A model generated the notes under the pieces. The model saw nothing but the letters and a program-made list of their open reading frames with translations. It searched no databases and was not told the DNA's origin. The position numbers were made by a program, and so were the translations under genes. From Elymus sibiricus (Eukaryota; Streptophyta; Magnoliopsida; Poales; Poaceae): 64,000 nucleotides of DNA. The DNA lies in the NCBI GenBank assembly GCA_039707655.1, contig CM077666.1, positions 394,401,886-394,465,885 of the forward strand, read 5' to 3'. Below, piece after piece: positions 56,414 to 64,000 of the stretch (positions within the stretch are counted from its first letter, which is position 1; each line of letters starts with the position of its first letter).

Positions 56414-58550
56414 TTATGAAGTCTTGGGAACCCACTTGACCAAGGCTTGAGGTGTTTCTTCAATTGAATCAATCTCTTCTTGAAGCTTGTCCTTGCCTTT
56501 TAGCTTGTGGTCTTGTGGTGGAAGATCTTCTTGAGCTTGTGTTCCCTTGAAGGAAGTAGGATCATACTTCTCTTGTTGAGGAACAAACTTTGTCTTGGGG
56601 TATTGATCTTCTTCCCACTCAACTCCATTGGCATTGAACTTTCGTTCAAAACCAACACCTTGGTTCTTCCAGTGCCTTCCTTGCTTGCGTACAATTTCCT
56701 CAAATTGCTTACTCCTGGCAAGACTCTTGTAGACACCTTTTTCTATAATTCCTTTCAATAGTATATTTTCTTGCTCAAGTGTAACTTGGCTAAGAGAATC
56801 ATTAGTGGAATCAATAGAACTACTAGAAGCAACAACATTGGATTTAGCATTGTTATTGTTACTGCTAGAGGTAGAACCCTTTTTACCCGTGTTGCTAGTT
56901 TTCTTAGGTTTAACTTGTGGCATAAAGGTAGACAAGAGTAAACGCTTGGCAAGATATGAAGAACTCTTATTTCGAAGATCGTCATTGATAGCTTTAAGAA
57001 ACTCATGCTCTTGCTCTAAATTTAGCTTCTCGAAGAGTAGCTTCTCATGAGTTCTTAGAAGTTCTCTATGATCCTCTTGAGTTGTTTCATGAGCTAACTT
57101 AAGAGCATTTAGTTCTTTAGTTAGATGCTCAATCTCTTTCATAGCATTGTCACTCGTTTCCTCTTGACTATCATGATTACTAGCATTTTCATTATAGCTC
57201 ACATCACTAGCCCTATCAACAAGTAAATTATCGTCACCAAGCAAATCATCTTCATCACTATTGAAATCAAGATACTCGGGGTGTGATACCTTGGGGCCTT
57301 TTGCCATGAAGCATCTTCCAATTCCTTCATTTGGTGAGTCAAATAGATCATAGGACTTGGATGACACAAGAGCAAGTCCGGCAACACCTTCATCTTGACT
57401 ATAGTCGGAGTTGGAGTGATAACTTCTCTCGGAGTGGTTGTCGGAGTCGGAGCCGGAAACCCATTCACTAACATGAGCTTGATGTCTTCTTCTTGTGTAG
57501 CTCTTGGATGACTTGTCCTTCCTCTCCGAATCCTTACTTCTTCGAGAGTGTCTTCGTTCATAACGATCATCTCTACTCCTTCTCTCCTTATGAGGTGATT
57601 CATCTCTTCTATGTCTTCCTCTTGGTGTTTCATCTCTTTTCTTGTAGGGAGCCGTACACTCATTGGAATAGTGTTCGGGTTTCCCACAATTGTAGCAATT
57701 ACGGTCACGACTTGATGATCTTCTCTCATAGTGTCGTGAGCTAGAGCTTCTTTCTTTCCCTTTGTTCTTGTAGAACTTGTTGAATCTTTTCACCATTAGG
57801 CTTATCTCTTCATTGGATACTAGCTTGTCACTTGGAGTTATTGGAGCATCGGTTGAGGCTTTGTAAGCACCACTTGATTTGTTGTGTAGCTCCTCTTTGT
57901 CCTTGAGTGACATTTCATGAGCAACAATCCTTCCAATGACTTCCGTGGGCTTGAGATCTTTGTAATTTGGCATCATTTGGATCAATGTGCAAACGGTATC
58001 ATATTTTCCATCATTTGGATCTTTGTAATTTGGCATCATTTGGATCAATGTGCAAACGGCATCATTTGTCGGTCATCTCTTCACTTCTTAAGCCGGCAAT
58101 CTCATTTGTGATGAGAGCAAGCCTAGAGTACATTTATGCGACTCCTTCACCATCCTTCATCTTGAACTTGTCCAGTTGACTTTGAAGCACATCCAACTTA
58201 GATTCCTTGACGGACTCGGTACCCTCATGCATATCAACCAAAGTATCCCAAATTTCCTTTGCATTCTCGAGGCGGCTGATTTTGTTGAATTCTTCGGGAC
58301 ACAAACCGTTGAAGAGAATGTCACAAGCTTGAGCATTGTATTGCAACATCTTCAATTCTTCCGGGGTTGCTTCACGATCCGGTTCCTTGCCATCCTCAAA
58401 TAAATCACCTTGCGAGCCAACACGAACAACAGCCCAAACGGCAGGGTTATGACCAAGAATATGCATTTTCATCTTATGTTTCCAACTAGCAAAGTTTGTA
58501 CCATCAAAATATGGACCTCTACGGTGATAGTTACCCTCACTAGACACCAT
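56414..58550 (-). pseudogene. gag: Element E: gag (copia UBN2 type)
   Basis: The ATG at 58550 opens the N-terminal part (YFDGTNFASWKHKMKMHI, then ARENAKEIWDTL-like RLENAKEIWDTLVDMHEGT), a UBN2-type copia gag. It ends at TAA 58134-58136. After a broken stretch with a 63-base duplication, the second part (58048-56414) runs in another frame: KSSGAYKAS, an Arg/Ser-rich region, the CCHC knuckle (CYNCGKPEHYSNEC, about residues 118-131 of this frame), acidic and coiled regions, and the end ALVKWVPKTS. It would form the particle shell and bind RNA, but a stop and a frame change break it. Confidence 0.85.
57955..58060. repeat. 63-bp tandem duplication in element E gag
   Basis: TTTGTAATTTGGCATCATTT near 57959 recurs 63 bases later near 58022, each followed by GGATCAATGTGCAAACGG. 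Sixty-three is a multiple of three, so the duplication repeats 21 residues (LIQMMPNYKD occurs twice) without itself shifting the frame. Confidence 0.85.
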
Positions 58551-58620
58551 ACTCTCCTAGGTTGTGAAACCAAGGCTATCATCACCAAAGCAATGGAAAT
58601 CAAGGCTTACGGAGACCAAA

Positions 58621-58632
58621 GCTCTGATACCA
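58621..58632 (-). other. Element E: primer-binding site (initiator Met tRNA type)
   Basis: The minus strand reads TGGTATCAGAGC two bases behind the LTR end CAATCCTACA at 58635. Confidence 0.88.
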
Positions 58633-58634
58633 CT

Positions 58635-60290
58635 TGTAGGATTGAAAGTATGTCTAGAGGGGGGTGATTATACTACTTAACCAAATAAAAACCTAACCTT
58701 TTCCCAATTTTAGTTGTAGGCAGATTTTAGCAAGAACACAAGTCAAGTATCACCCTACACATGCAATTCTAAGAGTGAAGCAGTGGAAAGTAAATAATTG
58801 CATATGTAAGTAAAGGAGGGGATCGGAGATTTCAAACACAATGAAGACACGGTGGTTTTTGGCGTGGTTCCGATAGGTGGTGCTATCGTACGTCCACGTT
58901 GATGGAGACTTCAACCCACGGAGGGTAACGGCTTCGTGAGTCCACGGAGGGCCCCACCTACAAAGGGTCCACGAAGAAGCAACCTTGTCTATTCCACCAT
59001 GGCTTACGTCCACGAAGGACTAGCCTCACTCGGGGTAGATCTTCACGAAGTAGGCGATCTCCTTGCCCTTACAAACTCCTTGGTTCAACTCCACATCATG
59101 TCAGAAGCTCCCAAGTGACACCTAACCAATCTAGGAGACACCACTCTCCAAAAGGTAATAGACGGTGTGTTGTTCATGAACTCCTTGCTCTTGCGCTTCA
59201 AATGATAGTCTTCCCAACACTCAAACAGCTCCTCACAGATTTGGCTATGGTGGAAGAAGGATTTGAGTGGAAAGCAACTTGGGAAAGGCTAGAAATCAAG
59301 GTTTAAATGGTTGGATTGGAATAACTTGATCTCAACACATGAGTAGTTGGTTCTCTCTTAGAAAATGTATGGTGGAAGTGTAGGCATGTTCTAATGGCTC
59401 TCCTTACTGAGAACGAAGTGGTGGAGGGGTATATATAGCCTCCACACAAAATCCAACCGTTATACACTTTTAACCCAACTCGGTGGCACCGATTCAGAAG
59501 ACTCGGTAGCACCGAACTGTGTAAAAGATATGAACGTTAGGAATCTTGGTCGGACCGACTGGAACAACCCGGATGGACCAAAGTGCAATGGCTAGGGTAA
59601 ACCTCGTCTCGGTGGCACCGATTGCATCAACTCGGTAGTTCCGAAATGAAGCAATAAGGCAACAGAGAGTTGGCAAGCCATCTCAGTGAGACCGATTTGC
59701 AAAACTCGGTGGGACCGAAGTAAGTGAAAACGATTACAGAGAGTTGGCAAGCCCATCTCGGTGAGACCGAGATCCATATCGGTGGATCCGATTTGTTAGG
59801 GTTTTGGCAGTGGCTAAGTCCAGATGAACTCGGTGGCTCTGGATAGGAAATTTCGGTGGGGCCGAGTTGGAATGTAGGTTTTGGACATATTTGGATGGAG
59901 AAAGTGGTTGAGGGTTTAGGAGTACTATCACTAAGCACTTGAGCAAAAAGACCATTAAGCAACACCTCATCCCCTTTTAATAGTATTGGCTTTCCTATGG
60001 ACTCAATGTGATCTTGGATCACTAAACCAAAAATGTAGAGTCATGAGCTTTTGCCAATCCTTGTCCTTAGCATTTTGAGGGGTCCACATCTCTAGTCTAT
60101 GCCATGCCAAACATTGAACACCCTAAAATCTTTAACTTGAATGGACATTAGTTCAATGAGATATATGTTGTTATGAATTACCAAAACCACCAAGGGAGCA
60201 AATGTGCTTTCACTAATGTAGCTAGCATTCAATTTGGATGAAGTCCATTTGAACCAAAGATTCAAATGCAACTCCAAAGTTAAGCATTTA
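58635..60290 (-). repeat. Element E: 5' LTR (upper end approximate)
   Basis: The lower boundary is fixed by TGTAGGATTG at 58635 and the primer site. The upper boundary lies where the sequence changes to gypsy LTR type, at about 60250-60340. It contains at least six TCGGT-N3-ACCGA palindromes between 59480 and 59860 and a TATA box at 59430-59437 (TATATATA). No gene is seen. Confidence 0.7.
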
Positions 60291-62121
60291 AAATACCATT
60301 TATGTATTTTTCACTTATACAGTAGGTATAAGTTGGTTTCACATGCATGGAAATGGTACAGATGGATTGATTGAATTTTTCTGATAATTTTTCATATATA
60401 AATTATTTCATTCTGAGCTACGGTTGAATTTCAATGATTTTTTGAAGTTTAAACAATTTCTGGAATTTCCTGGATTATATTTAATCCAAAAAATCATTAA
60501 TTGCGTCAGCCTCACGTGAGTAGGTCAACCGAGTTGACCAGGGTCAAACCTGACCAGTGGACCCACTGGTCAGTGACACAGGGTTAAAGGGGGGTTTATT
60601 TAAACTAACTAAACTTTTAGCCGGCTAATTGAATAGATAGGGCCCACATGTCAGTGTCACAGGGGCTAATTAGACACTAATTTAAACTCTAAACTAAAAA
60701 TTAGCAAGGGGCAGGGCCCACATGTCATTGACTCCAGAGGAGTCAAATCTGGTTAGGCGGGGTCAAACCCGCCGGCGGTTCGATGCCGGCGAGGCCAGAC
60801 GCGGCGGGGAGCTGCGGGTTTCACGCTCCGGTGACCAAATTGACAGCGGAGGCCACCTACGTGTAGCTAGTGCAAGTGCGCACTGAGTGGTGCCGTTAGT
60901 TTCGCCGGGGATGACCTAAAACAACGGCGGTGACCTCGGGTGCAGCGGCCGGAGTTCGGCCATCGGCGGTTTCAATGATGCAGGGCACGACAGAAGCAGC
61001 GGGTGATCTCTACGGGCTCCTGGCATCGCGCTGAGCACTTTGGTGTGCTCGGTTGCAATCTTGCATGGCCGTGGCCACGGCGGCGACATGGCCGGCAGAG
61101 CCAAGCTCTCGGCCACGAAGGGCATCGGTGTTAGAGGAAGCAAACGAACAAGGGAAGAGAGGGGATCGACGCAGGAGGTCACGGCGAGCACAACGAGTAG
61201 GTCAGTGGGCTCGGGGAAGGGCTGGAGATGGCATGCGGTCACCGGAGATCTCGGCATCCGAAGGAAGAAGATGGCAATGCTGTCGGCGATGCAGGGCGGC
61301 TGGCGTCTCGTGGCTCTGTGAGGAGGCGTAGGGTGGTTCGGCGAAGCTCGTGGACATGACGAGGAGGCACGGGGGTGGCTGTGGCTGCGGCAGTTCACGA
61401 CGGCGCGGCGACCGCTTCAGCCATGGTGGAGAAGAGCGAGGCAGAGGGCGAGGAGGTGAATGGAGAGGTGGGCTCGATCGGGACGGCTCCCGCGAGAACA
61501 TCCATGGCGTCGACGTGGCTCGGGAGCAGGCAGGTGGGCAGGAGGTGGCGCGCGCGCGTGCTGGCGTGCAGCGAGTGCGTGCCTGCATCCTTGTGGCGCC
61601 AGGAGGACGACGACTGGCACTGGGCCAATGGGCCGCATAGTGCTGGGCCAGGTAATCTCTCTCTCTCTCCGTGCTTTATTCTATTTTGTTTTCTGTTTTT
61701 CTTTTTCTGTAATTTGTTTTGATTTCGTTTTGGCACTAAACCAATTTATAAAATTCTGAAACTTTTTGTGGACACTATCTGCATTACTCCAAAGGCCCTC
61801 ACCAAGTTTCAAAATTATTAGAGCTATTAAATATTTTATAGCATTTTATAGCCCCAACTCAAATACATATTGGATTAATTCAAAGCCCATTTATGTCCTG
61901 GAAAATTGTGCCCCATTTTTGGTTTAGGTTTTCACCTTGTGCCATAAATCATGAACATTTTTGAAGGGCATTTTGGGTTCATTGGAAAATATTTTATTTG
62001 AACCTATTGATTTAATTTGGTGCTAGGGTTTGGATCAATCCCCATTTCGAAGTTCATGAGATTTAAACATGATGCGACAAAATTAGCTAGCCTAAGTGCA
62101 TATCAGACTAGGGATGTGACA
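60291..62121 (-). repeat. Element A-family LTR (probable 5' LTR of A)
   Basis: The minus strand starts TGTCACATCCC at 62121 and runs down to about 60291. The part 61290-62121 matches 1-828 closely in the same orientation. The rest is not covered by the partial copy at the left edge. The GC-rich middle (60770-61650) gives open frames on both strands that are LTR sequence. A CT run lies at 61654-61668. The lower end is cut by element E, and no primer site is left. Confidence 0.75.
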
Positions 62122-62843
62122 AAATCTGATCATAAACTCACAATTCATCGGATCCCAACAAACACACATCAAAAGAAGATTACATCGGATAGAACTCCAA
62201 GAACATCGAGGAGAACGTGGTATTGAAGATCAAAGAGAGAGAGAAGAAGCCATCTAGATACTAGCTATGGACCTGTAGGTCTGTGGTAAACTACTCACAC
62301 ATCATCGGAGGGGCAGGAAGGTTGATGAAGAAGCCCTCCGTGATCGATTCCCCCTCCGACAGAGTACCAGAAAAGGCCTCCAGATGGGATCGCGGAACAA
62401 CAGTGGCTTGCGGCGGTGGAAAGGTTTTCTCTTCTATCTCTCTGGTATATTGGGAATATTTGGGAATTTATAGCGCTGGAATTAGGCCAGCAGGGGCTAT
62501 GAGGGGCCCACACACCTGGGGGGCGCGCCCTACCCCCCAGCGCGCACCCTCCGAGCTTGTGGCTCCCTCGTGTCTCCTCTGGTCTTCTCCTGAAGCTTCG
62601 TGGATCTCTTTTGGTCCAGAAAAAATTAATCCAAAGTTTTTTTCTTGTTTGGACTCTTTTTGATAATGATTTTCTGAAAAGATAAAAACAAGCAAAAAAC
62701 AGCAACTGGCACTGGGCACTGAGTTAATAGGTTAGTCCCAAAAAATGATATATAATGGCATATAATTGCATATAAAACATCCAAGATTGATACTATAATA
62801 GCATGGAACAATCAAAAATTATAGATACGTTGGAGACGTATCA
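62122..62843 (-). repeat. Element F: 3' LTR, first 722 bases
   Basis: It is similar to the start of the B LTR (GTGCCCAGTGCCAGTT, TTTTTGCTTG) but clearly diverged. A GC-rich self-complementary segment around the CCCCCC / GGGGGG runs (62510-62545) sits where C has its hairpin. Confidence 0.82.
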
Positions 62844-64000
62844 AGCATCCCGAAGCTTAATTCCTGCTCGTCCTCGAGTAGGTAAATGATAAAAACAGAT
62901 TTTTTGAATGATTCAAAGCAATAGTCTATAGTTTGATATAAAGACATCAATACTCAGGCATACTAATGAACAATCATGTTTTTCAAAATAAAAATGCTAA
63001 AGAAAGTTATCCCTACAAAATCATATAATCCTGTCATGCTCCATCTTCTTAACACAAAATATTTATCATGCACTACCCCGATGACAAGCCGAGCAATTGG
63101 TTCATACTTTTTAACGCGCTTCAGCTTTTTCAACCCCCACGCAATACATGAGCGCAATCCATGGATATATCACTATGGGTGGAATAGAGTGTGGTGGTAG
63201 AGATTAATAAGGGGAAGTCAAAAATAAGAAGATAGTCTCACATCGATGAGGCTAATCAACGGGCTATGGAGATGCCCATCAATTGATGTCAATGCGAGGA
63301 GTAGGGATTGCCATGCAACGGATGCACTAAGAGCTATAAGTGTATGAAAGCTCAACATGAAAACTAAGTGGGTGTGCATCCAACTTGCATGCTCATGAAG
63401 ACCTCGGGCATTTGAGGAAGCCCATCATTGGAATATACAAGCCAAGTTCTATAATGAAAAATTCCCACTAGTATATGAAAGTGACAAAATAGGAGACTCT
63501 CTATATGAAAAACATGGTGCTACTTTGAAGCACAAGTATGAAAAAGGATAGTAACATTGCCCCTTCTCTCTTTTTCTCTCATTTTTTTCTTTGTGTGGGC
63601 TCTTTTTGGCCTCTCTTTTTTGTGGGCACTTTTTGGCCCCTTTTTTTTATTTCCTCACTGGGACAATGCTCTAATAATGATGATCATCATACTTCTATTT
63701 ACTTACAACTAAAAATTTACAACTAAAAAATAGAACAAAAATATAACTCTATATGAATGCCTTTGGCGGTGTACCAGGATGTGCAATGATACTAGCGTAA
63801 CATGTATAAAAAATCATGAACGGTGACCAAGCCACAAATACTATGTCAGCTATATCATCATGCAAAGCAATATGACAATGATGTTGTGTGTCATAAAAAC
63901 GGAACGGTGGAAGTTGCATGGCAATATATCTCAGAATGACTATGGAAATGCCATAATAGGTAGGTATGGTGGCTGTGGGGCCCACGTGATTTGTTTACCC
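62844..64000 (-). other. Element F: non-coding 3' internal region
   Basis: AT-rich sequence that corresponds in order to about 6700-7911 of element B: 62930-62960 is the reverse of 7730-7770, including the ATGTCTTTATATCAAA segment. No gene is seen. A T-rich stretch lies at 63570-63650. Confidence 0.72.

Larger units (their letters stand above)
52038..60290 (-). mobile_element. Element E: copia-like retrotransposon with gag and late gene, pol absent
   Basis: Minus orientation: LTR about 60290-58635, tRNA-Met primer site, gag 58550-56414, spacer, late gene 54587-52512, then purine tracts. Gag of the UBN2 type with a CCHC knuckle, and the layout with an extra gene behind the pol position, fit the SIRE/Maximus-like copia group (inference, as no pol domain remains to confirm it). 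Between 56414 and 54587, where several kilobases of pol would be expected, no protease, integrase, RT or RNase H motif is found. The 3' LTR is missing; the element stops at the D junction 52037/52038. Confidence 0.7.
62122..64000 (-). mobile_element. Element F: end of a B-like Athila-related retrotransposon
   Basis: On the minus strand the internal 3' region (64000-62844) leads into an LTR starting TGATACGTCTCC at 62843. This corresponds to the end of element B: its CTCGAGGACGAGC segment and purine tract recur in the same order. Only the beginning of the LTR is present; it is interrupted at 62121 by the A-family LTR. Element A therefore probably inserted into F, making F the oldest element in the window. 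Confidence 0.8.

Noticed and set aside
1..64000. Host protein-coding genes, tRNA or rRNA genes
   Set aside because: All long frames are explained by elements A to H. The tRNA-like stretches seen are only retrotransposon primer sites of 12 to 18 bases.

Overview
The window is intergenic DNA from a large grass genome, most probably a Triticeae cereal (wheat, barley, rye or Aegilops). Nearly all 64 kb is explained by nested plant transposable elements, and I see no host single-copy gene, rRNA or tRNA. The Triticeae assignment is inference from the element types: Athila-like LTRs beginning TGATACGTC, a Tat-lineage gypsy rich in CTTGCCGG, a copia-like element rich in TCGGT-N3-ACCGA, and a CACTA element carrying a B3-like gene.

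Layout. Element A is a Ty3/gypsy chromovirus on the minus strand. Its 3' LTR is at 1-828, integrase and chromodomain remnants at 841-2398, RNase H at 9415-9856, protease/RT at 9857-11557, gag to 12045, and a same-family LTR at about 60291-62121. Element B (2399-9414, +) is a complete 7.0 kb Athila-related element without pol, inserted in A pol with the 5-bp duplication GGTTG. Element C (12046-38961, +) is an Athila-type gag-pol element inserted in A gag. C is itself broken by G (16838-30109, -, a Tat-type gypsy, duplication CCGAT) inside its RNase H domain, and by H (30328-34292, a CACTA DNA transposon, duplication AAT) ahead of its integrase. D (38962-52037, -) is an LTR-internal-LTR-internal array of a large-LTR element with 4,679 bp LTRs. 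E (52038 to about 60290, -) is a copia-like element with gag and a late extra gene but no pol. F (62122-64000, -) is the end of another B-like element.

How the genes work together. The gag-pol genes would make capsid, protease, reverse transcriptase, RNase H and integrase, but all of them are broken by stops, frameshifts or insertions. Several elements also carry accessory genes outside gag-pol. G has a four-exon gene on the strand opposite pol, with its own TATA box. C has a post-pol ORF behind a copy of the LTR promoter region. E has a late gene behind an LTR-like promoter with a leader acceptor site. D encodes two related proteins of unknown function. H carries a four-exon B3-like gene. 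These accessory genes are the most interesting content.

Limits. Everything was read by eye. Family names are given only where motifs support them, the right ends of C and D and the left end of E are missing, and positions marked approximate are uncertain by tens of bases.
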